Translations under genes and position numbers: made by a program
Assembly (NCBI RefSeq): GCF_002205845.1
Contig: NZ_NISI01000006.1
Coordinates: forward strand, 248,001-312,000
Direction: 5' to 3'
DNA: 64,000 nt
Source of the DNA: Roseateles puraquae
Lineage (GTDB): Bacteria; Pseudomonadota; Gammaproteobacteria; Burkholderiales; Burkholderiaceae_C
Notes under the pieces: generated by a model
What the model saw: the letters and a program-made list of their open reading frames with translations, nothing else
The model's database searches: none
What the model was told of the DNA's origin: nothing
In this document: in pieces, positions 8,342 to 16,368 of the stretch
How positions within the stretch are numbered: position 1 is the first letter of the stretch
Layout: each line of letters starts with the position of its first letter

Positions 8342-9055
8342 ATGGCCACGCCCGCCCTCGACATCACCAACCTCCACGCCTGGTACGGCGAAAGCCACAT
8401 CCTGCACGGCATCAACCTGCGCGTGCAGCCCGGCCAGGTCGTCACCTTGCTCGGCCGCAACGGCGCCGGCCGCACCACCACGCTGCGGGCCATCATGGGC
8501 CTGACCGGGGCGCGCAAGGGGTCCATCAAGGTCCATGGCGAAGAGACCATCGGCCTGTCCACCCACCGCATCGCCCAACTCGGCATCGGCTACTGCCCCG
8601 AGGAGCGCGGCATCTTCGCCAGCCTCACGACGGAAGAGAACCTGCGCCTGCCGCCTCTGCTCAAGAGCCGCCGCGGCAAGGTCATGAGCGAGAGCGAGAT
8701 CTACGCGATGTTCCCCAACCTCGCGGAGCGGCGCGCCAGCCCCGGCACACGGCTGTCGGGCGGCGAGCAGCAGATGCTGGCGGTCGCGCGCATCCTGCGT
8801 ACCGGTGCCGACATCCTGCTGCTCGACGAAATCTCCGAGGGCCTCGCGCCGGTGATCGTCCAGGCCCTGGCACGCATGATCCGCGAGCTCAAGAAGCAGG
8901 GTTTCACCATCATCATGGTCGAGCAGAACTTCCGCTTCGCTGCGCCCCTGGCCGACCACTTCATCGTCATCGAGCACGGCGAGGTCGTGCTCTCCTTCCC
9001 CGCCGCCGACCTTCCCGCCCACCAGGCGCAGATGGACGAGCTGCTCAGCGTCTGA
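8342..9055 (+). CDS. HAAT ABC transporter ATP-binding protein, LivF-like, set 2, with Arg in Walker A
   Basis: A 237-residue LivF-class ATPase. The Walker A reads GRNGAGRTT, so the catalytic Lys is Arg44. The signature LSGGEQQMLAVARIL is intact, Walker B is ILLLDEISEGLAP (Ile for the usual Pro), and the H-loop region is MVEQNFRFA. Lys-to-Arg changes usually cripple nucleotide hydrolysis in ABC proteins. From memory, LivF relatives with Arg here do exist, so it may be a tolerated lineage variant in which the LivG partner does most of the hydrolysis. It is followed after 23 bp by a binding-protein gene. Confidence 0.9.
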   Translation: MATPALDITNLHAWYGESHILHGINLRVQPGQVVTLLGRNGAGRTTTLRAIMGLTGARKGSIKVHGEETIGLSTHRIAQLGIGYCPEERGIFASLTTEENLRLPPLLKSRRGKVMSESEIYAMFPNLAERRASPGTRLSGGEQQMLAVARILRTGADILLLDEISEGLAPVIVQALARMIRELKKQGFTIIMVEQNFRFAAPLADHFIVIEHGEVVLSFPAADLPAHQAQMDELLSV

Positions 9056-9078
9056 ACCAACAACCCACTGGAGACATC

Positions 9079-10287
9079 ATGAAGAAGACCCTCATCGCCA
9101 CCGCCTTGGTCACCGCCGGCTTCGCCGTGTCCATGAACGCACACGCGCAAATCTCGGGTGACGTCATCAAGATCGGCTTCCTGACCGACATGTCCAGCGT
9201 CTACGCCGACATCGACGGCGCCGGTGGCGTGGAAGCCATCAAGATGGCGATCGCCGACCTCAAGGGCGTGGCCGCGGGCAAGAAGGTCGAGCTGATCTTT
9301 GCCGACCACCAGAACAAGGCCGACGTCGCCTCCGCCAAGGCCCGCGAGTGGATCGACACCCAGGGGCTGGACCTGCTCATCGGCGGCACCAACTCCGGGG
9401 CCAACCTGGCCATGGCCACGGTGGCGGCCGAGAAGAAGAAGCCCTTCATCTCCATCGGCGCCGGCAGCTCCGCGCTCACCAACGCCAACTGCACGCCCTA
9501 CACCATCCACTACGCCTACGACACCGTGGCCCTGGCCAACGGCACGGGCGGCGCAGTCACCAAGGCCGGCGGCAAGAACTGGTACTTCCTGACGGCCGAC
9601 TACGCCTTCGGCCAGGCCCTGCAGGCCGACACCACCGCCGTGGTGCAGAAGAACGGCGGCACGGTGAAGGGCAGCGTCAAGCACCCGCTGAACGCGAGCG
9701 ACTTCTCCAGCTTCCTGCTGCAGGCGCAAGGCTCGGGCGCGCAGATCCTGGGCCTGGCCAATGCCGGTGGCGACACCATCAACGCCATCAAGGCCGCAGG
9801 CGAGTTCGGCATCACCAAGAGCATGAAGCTCGCCGGCCTGCTGATGTTCATCAATGACGTGCACTCCCTGGGCCTGAAGACGACCGAAGGCATGTACCTG
9901 ACCGACTCCTGGTACTGGAACCAAAGCCCCGAAGCCCGCGCCTGGAGCCGCCGCTTCTTCGAGAAGATGAAGCGCATGCCCTCGTCGCTGCAGGCGGCCG
10001 ACTACTCCGCCGTGACGCACTACCTGAAGGCGGTGGAAGCCATCAAGACCGACGATGCGGACAAGGTCATGGCCCAGATGAAGGCCACGCCCATCAACGA
10101 CTTCTACACCAAGGGCACGATCCGCAAGGAAGACGGCCGCGGCATCCATGACATGTTCCTGATGCAGGTGAAGTCGGTGAAGGAGTCCACCGAGCCCTGG
10201 GACTACTACAAGGTCGTCGCCAAGATCCCGGGCGAAGAGGCGTTCACCAAACTGGCCGACAGCAAGTGCCCCCTGGTGAAGAAGTAA
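9079..10287 (+). CDS. ABC transporter substrate-binding protein, HAAT family, set 2
   Basis: A 402-residue periplasmic binding protein (Peripla_BP_6). The signal peptide MKKTLIATALVTAGFAVS ends at AHA before Gln. The mature protein begins ISGDVIKIGFLTDMSSVYAD. The GGTNSGANLAMATVAAEKKKPF and DYAFGQAL segments are typical of the family. ATG 9079 follows GGAG with good spacing; the frame upstream is open but lies in the LivF gene and the repeat. A mature Cys pair (NANC and SKC near the C-terminus) could form a disulfide. The ligand cannot be told from sequence. Confidence 0.9.
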   Translation: MKKTLIATALVTAGFAVSMNAHAQISGDVIKIGFLTDMSSVYADIDGAGGVEAIKMAIADLKGVAAGKKVELIFADHQNKADVASAKAREWIDTQGLDLLIGGTNSGANLAMATVAAEKKKPFISIGAGSSALTNANCTPYTIHYAYDTVALANGTGGAVTKAGGKNWYFLTADYAFGQALQADTTAVVQKNGGTVKGSVKHPLNASDFSSFLLQAQGSGAQILGLANAGGDTINAIKAAGEFGITKSMKLAGLLMFINDVHSLGLKTTEGMYLTDSWYWNQSPEARAWSRRFFEKMKRMPSSLQAADYSAVTHYLKAVEAIKTDDADKVMAQMKATPINDFYTKGTIRKEDGRGIHDMFLMQVKSVKESTEPWDYYKVVAKIPGEEAFTKLADSKCPLVKK

Positions 10288-10288
10288 G

Positions 10289-10374
10289 AACACAGCCACA
10301 GAGGCACAGAGCCACAGAGAAGCCCCGGCGCTTCTCTGCGTCCCGATCTCTCTGTGCCTCTGTGTCTCTGTGGC
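10289..10374. repeat. CACAGAGGCACAGAG-type hairpin, first copy
   Basis: Most of the spacer before the second LivH-like gene is an imperfect inverted repeat. Cacagaggcacagag (10296-10310) pairs with ctctgtgcctctgtg (about 10350-10364), and an inner cagagaagc pairs with gcttctctg. A better copy occurs about 1 kb downstream. The family is known to me as common intergenic hairpins in beta- and gamma-proteobacteria. It could protect mRNA of the upstream binding protein. Confidence 0.7.
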
Positions 10375-10396
10375 GTATTCCTGAGACGCGCACGAC

Positions 10397-11284
10397 ATGA
10401 CAGAACTGTTCGGCATTCCCCTCCCCGCCCTGCTCGGCCAGCTGCTGCTCGGCCTGGTCAACGGCTCGTTCTACGCGATGCTGTCGCTGGGCCTGGCGGT
10501 CATCTTCGGCATGCTCAACATCATCAACTTCGCCCACGGGGCGCTGTACATGATGGGGGCCTTCTTCGCCTGGATGGGGCTCGAGTACCTGGGCCTGAAC
10601 TACTGGGTCATGCTGGGCCTGGCGCCAATCGCGGTGGGCCTGGTCGGCATCGTGATCGAGCGCACCATGCTGCAGTGGCTCTACAAGCTCGACCACCTCT
10701 ACGGCCTGCTGCTGACCTTTGGCATCACGCTGGTCATTGAAGGGGTCTTCCGCAGCTTCTACGGCGTCTCCGGCCAGCCCTACCAGGTGCCGGAGCAGCT
10801 CACCGGCGCCACCAACCTCGGCTTCATGATCCTGCCCAACTACCGGGCCTGGGTGGTGGTGGCGTCCCTCATCGTGTGCTTCGCGGTGTGGGCCCTCATC
10901 GAGAAGACCTCACTCGGCGCCAAGCTGCGGGCCGGCACCGAGAACCCCAAGCTCGTGCAGGCCTTCGGCATCAACGTGCCGCGCATGGTCACGCTCACCT
11001 ATGCCGGCGGCGTGGCCCTGGCGGCGTTTGCCGGCGTGCTGGCCGCCCCCATCCTGCAGGTGTCGGCGTTGATGGGCAGCAACCTCATCATCGTGGTGTT
11101 CGCGGTGGTGGTCATCGGCGGCATGGGCTCCATCCTGGGTTCCATCCTCACCGGCCTGGGGCTGGGCATCGTCGAGGGTCTGACCAAGGTCTTCTACCCC
11201 GAGGCATCCAACACCGTCGTGTTCGTCGTAATGGCGATCGTCCTCCTCGTCCGTCCCGCCGGCCTCTTCGGTAAAGAGAAATGA
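10397..11284 (+). CDS. HAAT ABC transporter permease, LivH-like, set 2
   Basis: A 295-residue integral membrane permease. The LivH signature is GLAVIFGMLNIINFAHGALYMMGAF near residues 33-57. The coupling loop EKTSLGAKLRAGTENPKLVQAFGI is near 170-195, and VVIGGMGSILGSILTGLGLG and the C-terminal VRPAGLFGKEK follow. It starts at ATG 10397 directly after the first CACAGAGG hairpin and ends just before the second, so both its borders carry copies of one repeat family. It presumably pairs with the LivM-like product downstream. Confidence 0.9.
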   Translation: MTELFGIPLPALLGQLLLGLVNGSFYAMLSLGLAVIFGMLNIINFAHGALYMMGAFFAWMGLEYLGLNYWVMLGLAPIAVGLVGIVIERTMLQWLYKLDHLYGLLLTFGITLVIEGVFRSFYGVSGQPYQVPEQLTGATNLGFMILPNYRAWVVVASLIVCFAVWALIEKTSLGAKLRAGTENPKLVQAFGINVPRMVTLTYAGGVALAAFAGVLAAPILQVSALMGSNLIIVVFAVVVIGGMGSILGSILTGLGLGIVEGLTKVFYPEASNTVVFVVMAIVLLVRPAGLFGKEK

Positions 11285-11288
11285 CTTC

Positions 11289-11382
11289 AACACAGCCACA
11301 GAGGCACAGAGACTCAGAGAGGCTGCGCATGCTCAAGCGGCCAACCGGCCTCTCTGTGTCTCTGTGCCTCTGTGGCTGTGTT
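11289..11382. repeat. CACAGAGGCACAGAG-type hairpin, second copy
   Basis: Left arm 11289-11323 and right arm 11348-11382 are 35 bp each and complementary with one mismatch, around a 24-nt loop. It fills nearly all of the gap between the LivH-like and LivM-like genes. Such a structure within an operon should hinder read-through or act as an RNA-stability element; it has no T-tract. Confidence 0.8.
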
Positions 11383-11402
11383 CCTGCCTGACTGCGACAA
11401 CC

Positions 11403-12419
11403 ATGCCTTCCTCCCCTCGCGCCACCCTGCTCGGCTACGCCGCCCTCTTCATCGGCATCGGCCTGCTGCCGCTGCTGGGCGCCTATCCCGTGTTCGTGAT
11501 GAAGGTGCTCTGCTACGCCCTCTTCGCCTGCGCCTTCAACTTGTTGGTGGGCTTCACCGGGCTGCTGTCCTTCGGGCATGCCGCCTTCCTGGGCACGGCC
11601 GGCTATGTGACCGGCCATGCGCTCAAGGTCTGGGCGCTGCCCACGCCGGTGGGGCTGTTGCTGGGCATGGGTGCCGCGGCGGCGGTGGGCCTGGTGTTCG
11701 GATTGCTGGCCATCCGGCGCTCGGGCATCTACTTCTCGATGATCACCCTGGCCCTGGCGCAGATGCTGTATTTCTTCTTCCTCCAGGCGCCCTTCACCGG
11801 CGGTGAGGATGGACTGCAGTCGGTGCCGCGCGGCAGCTTCCTGGGGCTGAACCTGGAAAACGACCTCACCTTGTTCTACGTCGTGCTGGGCCTCTTCGTC
11901 GCGGCCTTCTGGCTCATCTACCGCATCGTGCATTCGCCTTTCGGTCAGGTGCTGACTTCCATCCGCGAGAACGAGGCCCGCGCTACCTCGCTGGGCTACG
12001 ACACGGCCCACTTCAAGCTGCTCGCCTTCGTGCTGTCGGCCGCCCTCGCCGGCCTGGCGGGCTCCACCAAGACGCTGGTGCTGGGCTTCGCCACCCTCAC
12101 CGACGCGATCTGGACCACCTCGGGCCTCGTCATCCTGATGACGCTGGTGGGCGGCATGGGCACGCTGCTCGGGCCCATGGTCGGCGCGCTGGTCATCATC
12201 GCGCTCGAGAACAAGATCGGCGACTTCGGCACCGCGCTCGCCGACCTCACCGACGTGGCCTGGTTCAACGGGCTGGGCGAATCGGTCAGCCTCGTGACCG
12301 GGCTGATCTTCATCGTCTGCGTGCTGGCCTTCAGGCGCGGTTTGGTGGGCGAGGCGATGGCGCTGTGGGAGAAGCTGCAGGCGCGGGGGCGCTCGCCGGG
12401 GTCGCAGGCTTCCGCCTGA
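11403..12419 (+). CDS. HAAT ABC transporter permease, LivM-like, set 2
   Basis: A 338-residue membrane permease. It has the LivM motifs NLLVGFTGLLSFGHAAFLGTAGYV near residue 45, GEDGLQSVPRGSF, the coupling segment SPFGQVLTSIRENEARATSLGYD and MTLVGGMGTLLGPMVGAL. ATG 11403 is chosen because the in-frame upstream ATG (11364) lies in the CACAGAGG hairpin arm; no strong Shine-Dalgarno is visible. The last 89 bp overlap the 3' end of the oppositely oriented EamA gene. Confidence 0.9.
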   Translation: MPSSPRATLLGYAALFIGIGLLPLLGAYPVFVMKVLCYALFACAFNLLVGFTGLLSFGHAAFLGTAGYVTGHALKVWALPTPVGLLLGMGAAAAVGLVFGLLAIRRSGIYFSMITLALAQMLYFFFLQAPFTGGEDGLQSVPRGSFLGLNLENDLTLFYVVLGLFVAAFWLIYRIVHSPFGQVLTSIRENEARATSLGYDTAHFKLLAFVLSAALAGLAGSTKTLVLGFATLTDAIWTTSGLVILMTLVGGMGTLLGPMVGALVIIALENKIGDFGTALADLTDVAWFNGLGESVSLVTGLIFIVCVLAFRRGLVGEAMALWEKLQARGRSPGSQASA

Positions 12420-13272
12420 ACACCAGCACATTGCCCGCCATCACGAGCACCAGCCCAACCAGGGCCGGTGCTGTCCAACGGTAGCCTTCCGCCCAGGCCG
12501 ACACGTTCAGCGCCACCACCGGAAACACCACCGTGCTGTAGGCCGCCCGCTCGGGGCCCAGGCGCCCCACCAGCGTCAGGTACGCCGTGAAACCGATGAC
12601 CGAGCCCGGGATGGCCAGGTAGAGCAGCGCGCCCACGTACCGCGGGCTGGTGTCGAACGCCCAGGGCACGCCGGCCACCGCGGCATAGCCCACGAGCAGC
12701 ACCGTGCCCACGGCCATGCCCCAGGCATTGGTTTGCACGGGCTTGAGCCCCTGGCCCTGCAGCGCAGCCGACAGCAGGTTGCCCGTGGAGAAGCACAGCG
12801 TGCCCCCCAGCGCCCAGGCCAGCCCCGCCAGCGTCGCCGCCCCTGCCTGGTGCGCGGTGATCTCGGGCCAGAACAGCAACAACAGCCCGGCCAGCCCCAG
12901 CGTACCGCCACCCAGCACCTGGGGCGCCACCACGCGGCCATGCACCACGCGGGCCAGCAGCGCATTCCACAGTGCCGCACTGGAGAACACCACCGCCACC
13001 AGGCCGCTGGCGATATGCCGGCTGGCGTTCAGGAAGCAGACAAAGTTCAGGCAGAACAGGCACAGCCCCTGCGCCAGCACCCACAGCCGGGCGCGCCCGC
13101 GCGGCAGCACCAGCTGGCGCCGCCACAGCAGCCAGGCGAACAGCACCGCAGCCGCCAGGCCGAAGCGGTAGGCAATCGACAGCGCGATGGGCACCTCGCC
13201 CAGCTGCCACTTCAACGCGATCCAGGTGGTGCCCCAGATCAGCACCACCAGTCCATACAACAAGGCATTCAT
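12331..13272 (-). CDS. EamA/DMT-family permease
   Basis: A 313-residue protein with about ten hydrophobic segments in two EamA repeats. It starts MNALLYGLVVLIWGTTWIALKW, a hallmark of drug/metabolite exporters of the RhaT/YdcZ/EamA class. The C-terminal ~30 residues are a Pro/Ala/Ser-rich tail that runs convergently into the LivM-like gene. The start is set at 13272 (MNALLYG); a longer frame to 13344 gives an unconvincing Arg-rich leader. It is divergent from an AraC-type regulator with a ~100-bp shared promoter region, a common exporter-regulator pairing. The substrate is unknown. Confidence 0.85.
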   Translation of the reverse strand: MNALLYGLVVLIWGTTWIALKWQLGEVPIALSIAYRFGLAAAVLFAWLLWRRQLVLPRGRARLWVLAQGLCLFCLNFVCFLNASRHIASGLVAVVFSSAALWNALLARVVHGRVVAPQVLGGGTLGLAGLLLLFWPEITAHQAGAATLAGLAWALGGTLCFSTGNLLSAALQGQGLKPVQTNAWGMAVGTVLLVGYAAVAGVPWAFDTSPRYVGALLYLAIPGSVIGFTAYLTLVGRLGPERAAYSTVVFPVVALNVSAWAEGYRWTAPALVGLVLVMAGNVLVFRRKPATPASAPAPAASPTAPSPRPPNRA

Positions 13273-13373
13273 GCCGCCAGCATCGCGGCGGCGGGCGTGC
13301 GGCGATTGCATATTCCTGCGGTTGCTTGCGCGCGCCCCACGCACGGCGCCCGGGTCGGCCCTAGCATCTCGGC

Positions 13374-14273
13374 ATGGCCGACCTCACCGCCGCCGTCACC
13401 GCTGACCTGCCCGTCTTCGACGTGCTGGGCCGCTCCAGCGCACGCCGCGAGCGCGAACTGGCGCTGCCGGGTGCGCTGCGCCTCGTGCAATGGCGCAACC
13501 AGGGCGGCCGCATGGACTACCAGCGGCCGGGCCACCACACGCTGTCGGTCTATCTGCAGGGCGGCACCGACACCCACCTCATCGAAACACCGCGCGAGAC
13601 CGGCCACCCCGGCTGCCACTGCATCCTGCCCGCCGAGCATGAATCCCGCTGGAACGTGGCCGGGCCGCTGCGCTTCGTGCACCTCTACCTGTCGGAGGCG
13701 AGTTGGGCCGACCGCATCGTGCGCCTGCTGGATGCCGAGCCCCGCGCACTGACGCTGGAGCAGCGCATCTTCGGCCAGGACGCCACCCTCGCCGCCTGGG
13801 CCCAGGGCGTGGCCGCGCTCGACTGGACCCACCCCGCCGATCGCCTGCAGGCCGACGTGCTGACCCAGGCCGCACTCGACCACCTCGTGCTGCAGGCGGC
13901 GCGGCCAAGGCAGCGCGAGCGCGCCGGGAAGCCGGCCGGCGGGCTGTCCAGCGTCGCCCGGCGGCGGGTGCTGGCGTTTGTCGATGCCCACCTGGACAGC
14001 AGCGACCTGAGCCTGCCGCGCCTGGCCGCCGAGGCGCATCTGTCGGAATTCCACTTCGCACGCATGTTCCGGATCAGCCTGGGCTGCAGCGTGCACGACT
14101 GGGTGGCCACCCGGCGGCTGGCCAGCGCCCGCGAACTGCTGCGCGCCACCCGCCTGCCGCTGGCCGACATCGCCGCCGCCTGCGGCTATGCCAACGCCAG
14201 CCACCTGAGCCGCGCGGTGAAGGCGGGCACCGGCGCGACGCCCGGCCAGTGGCGCCGCAGCAGCACGGGATGA
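13374..14273 (+). CDS. AraC-family transcriptional regulator
   Basis: A 299-residue regulator. The N-terminal ~165 residues are a sensing region (YQRPGHHTLSVYLQGG, PAEHESRWNV) and the C-terminal ~100 residues are the AraC double helix-turn-helix. Visible elements are LSLPRLAAEAHLSEFHFARMF, then LPLADIAAACGYANASHLSRAVK and GATPGQWRR. It is divergent from the EamA exporter gene and probably regulates it. A -10-like CCCTAGCAT (13359-13367) lies just upstream of the ATG, implying a very short leader. The ligand is unknown. Confidence 0.9.
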   Translation: MADLTAAVTADLPVFDVLGRSSARRERELALPGALRLVQWRNQGGRMDYQRPGHHTLSVYLQGGTDTHLIETPRETGHPGCHCILPAEHESRWNVAGPLRFVHLYLSEASWADRIVRLLDAEPRALTLEQRIFGQDATLAAWAQGVAALDWTHPADRLQADVLTQAALDHLVLQAARPRQRERAGKPAGGLSSVARRRVLAFVDAHLDSSDLSLPRLAAEAHLSEFHFARMFRISLGCSVHDWVATRRLASARELLRATRLPLADIAAACGYANASHLSRAVKAGTGATPGQWRRSSTG

Positions 14274-14368
14274 GGCCGGCAGCGGCTGGCGCCGCGGCCT
14301 TGCTGCCAGCACGTCGTCAGGATGCACATCCGAGTTAGGGGGGCCACCGCGGCGGGAACAGGCGCACC

Positions 14369-14515
14369 ATGCCGGCCATGGTCACGTCACCCCGCTTCAC
14401 GTTCATCGCCACGCTGGTCGTGGCGGTGGCGGCGGTCGTGCTGACGCTGGTCGTGACCGTCGACAGCGACCCGCCCGTGCGCCTGGCCAGCCAGCTGCCG
14501 CCGCCCCAGCGCTGA
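14369..14515 (+). CDS. Small single-pass membrane protein, 48 residues
   Basis: A short frame reading MPAMVTSPRFTF, a hydrophobic helix of about 18 residues (IATLVVAVAAVVLTLVVTV), then a polar tail ending ASQLPPPQR. The composition is that of a genuine inner-membrane microprotein with a periplasmic tail. A second possible start is the ATG at 14378. No Shine-Dalgarno is convincing. It stands alone between the AraC gene and the tethered-receiver gene. Function unknown; coding status rests on composition only. Confidence 0.5.
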   Translation: MPAMVTSPRFTFIATLVVAVAAVVLTLVVTVDSDPPVRLASQLPPPQR

Positions 14516-14636
14516 ACGCCGGCCCGCGCGGCGTGACAAACGTCGCCCCTTCGCCACCATCGACGGCCCCGTTCGCGATCTCGACACGCCGGGGCGCGAT
14601 GATGTGCGACCCTGACCTTGCATTCGCTCCCTGACG

Positions 14637-15938
14637 ATGAACGAGCTGTTGATCTGGATCCTGGCCGCCGCGGCGGTCGCCGTCGTGCTGCTGCTGTGGG
14701 GGCTGAGCCGGCGCCGTCAGCGCCAGGCCGAGCTGGATCGTGAAACCGTCGTCCCCACCGGGCTGGAGGATGAGCCCACCGCGCCCGTCTCCACGCCCGA
14801 CGCCGACATGCAGGCGGTGCGCGAGGTCGAGGAAGCGCTGAACCAACGCCTGGCCGAGCAACGTGCCGAGGAAGAGCGCATCGAAGCCGAGCGCGCGCAA
14901 GCGGAGCGCGACGACGCCGCCCGCCGCGCCGCTGAAGCCGAGGCACGCGAGGCACAAGCCCAGGCCGAAGCCGAACGCCTGGCCCGCGAACAAGCCGAAC
15001 GGGAAGCCGCCGAAGCCGCCCGTGCCGCCGCCGAGGCCGAGGCCGAGCGCTTGGCCGAGGAAGCTGCCGCCCGTGAAGCTGAAGCCCGCCGCGCCGCCGA
15101 GGCTCAAGCCGAAGCGGAGCGCCTGGCCCGCGAGCAAGCCGAACGCGAAGCGGCCGAAGCCGAGGCCGCCCGTGCCGCGGCCGCCGCCGAGGCCGAGCGA
15201 CAGGCCGCAGAGGCCGCCGCCCGCGAAGCCGAGGCCCGCCGAGTGGCTGAAGCCCAGGCCGAAGCAGAGCGCCTCGCCCGAGAGCAGGCCGAACGCGAGG
15301 CTGCCGAAGCTGAAGCCGCCCGGGCCGCCGCCGAGGCACAGCGGCTCGCCCAGGCGGCAGCTGCACGCGAAGCCGAAGCCCGCCGTGCCGCTGAAGCCCA
15401 GGCCGAAGCGGAGCGCGTGGCGCGCGAGCAGGCCGAACGTGAAGCCGCCGAAGCCGAGGCTCGCCGCGTCGCCGAAGCGGCTGCGGCACAAGCGGCCGCG
15501 CAAGCTGCTGCGGCAGCGGCCGCCGCCCAGCCCGCCACGGCCCCGCGCGAGCTGCGTGCCGACGAAACCCTGGTGCTCGTGGCCGACGACTCCAAGATCG
15601 TGCGCGTCAAGATCAGCCGCTTGCTCACCGGCCAGACCTACCGCGTCGCCCTGGCCGAAAGCGGCGAGCAGGCGCTCGAACTGCTGGCCGCCGAGCGCCC
15701 GCACGTCGTCATCACCGACGTCGAGATGCCCGGCATCGACGGCTTCGAGCTGACCCGCCAGGTGCGCGCCAACCCGGCGTGGTCCGACCTGCCGGTGCTG
15801 ATGATCACCTCCTCCGACGACAAGCGCGAACAGGCCGAAGCCGCCGGCGTGACCCAGCTGCTCGGCAAGCCCTATTCCGAAGAAGCCCTGATCGCCGCCA
15901 TCGAGCGCGCCCGCCTGGCGGTGCGCGTGCCGGCATAG
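14637..15938 (+). CDS. Membrane-anchored response-regulator receiver with long Ala/Glu helical stalk
   Basis: A 433-residue protein in three parts. A transmembrane helix spans residues 5-22 (LLIWILAAAAVAVVLLLWG). A roughly 240-residue Ala/Glu/Arg-rich region with heptad-like charge follows. A complete CheY-like receiver spans about 311-433, with acidic pair D317/D318, phosphoacceptor D361 in TDVEMPG, T391 and K411 in GKPY. The stalk contains about four ~48-residue repeats, each with QAEAERLAREQAEREAAEAE, expected to be a long single helix or coiled coil. There is no output domain and no kinase nearby. It may hold a phosphorylatable switch at a distance from the inner membrane; the partner is unknown. 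Confidence 0.85.
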   Translation: MNELLIWILAAAAVAVVLLLWGLSRRRQRQAELDRETVVPTGLEDEPTAPVSTPDADMQAVREVEEALNQRLAEQRAEEERIEAERAQAERDDAARRAAEAEAREAQAQAEAERLAREQAEREAAEAARAAAEAEAERLAEEAAAREAEARRAAEAQAEAERLAREQAEREAAEAEAARAAAAAEAERQAAEAAAREAEARRVAEAQAEAERLAREQAEREAAEAEAARAAAEAQRLAQAAAAREAEARRAAEAQAEAERVAREQAEREAAEAEARRVAEAAAAQAAAQAAAAAAAAQPATAPRELRADETLVLVADDSKIVRVKISRLLTGQTYRVALAESGEQALELLAAERPHVVITDVEMPGIDGFELTRQVRANPAWSDLPVLMITSSDDKREQAEAAGVTQLLGKPYSEEALIAAIERARLAVRVPA

Positions 15939-16010
15939 GGCGGCAACTTGGGGCGGCTGTCGGCCAGGAGCAGCCCCTGGCGACCGACGCCTTTCAGGTA
16001 GCCTACCCCG

Positions 16011-16295
16011 ATGGGCATCCCTGAGCTGTACGTCGACTTCAACGAAATGCTCGAACCTGATCTCGTCCTGCTTTCTGCCGCGGACAGCAAGGTAGCGGTG
16101 ACGGGCGAGCAGATCTCGCTACGAGCAGGGCTTAAGGTAGCCATCTACATGGACGACTTCGACGATGAGGGGCGTCCAGACGACTTGGTCGCATTCGGTG
16201 TCGTCGAGGCCAATACTTCAGTGGGCTGGGCTGAACATGTGCGATGGTGCTGTCGCATTGACGACCACGGCATTCGCGACCGCTCGCAACTGTGA
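16011..16295 (+). CDS. Small conserved-looking hypothetical protein, 94 residues
   Basis: An acidic soluble protein beginning MGIPELYVDFNEMLEPDLVLLS and ending WAEHVRWCCRIDDHGIRD. No transmembrane segment or signal. Its codon use and balanced composition look like a true gene, and the pattern YMDDxDDEG...LVAFGVVE...W resembles small proteins of unknown function I have seen in Burkholderiales; I cannot name a family. No clear Shine-Dalgarno. It is followed by a gene-free stretch of 559 bp rich in inverted repeats. Confidence 0.65.
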   Translation: MGIPELYVDFNEMLEPDLVLLSAADSKVAVTGEQISLRAGLKVAIYMDDFDDEGRPDDLVAFGVVEANTSVGWAEHVRWCCRIDDHGIRDRSQL

Positions 16296-16368
16296 CCTTG
16301 ATCCGTGACCCTTTTCGGCCAGGAGCGGTCAGCTGCGGAGGTCTGCTTCCACGCTTGTCGGGGTGGCC

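Noticed and set aside
14850-15530. Repetitive DNA resembling an array in the tethered-receiver gene
   Set aside because: Repeats are coding Ala/Glu units without spacers; not a CRISPR array.
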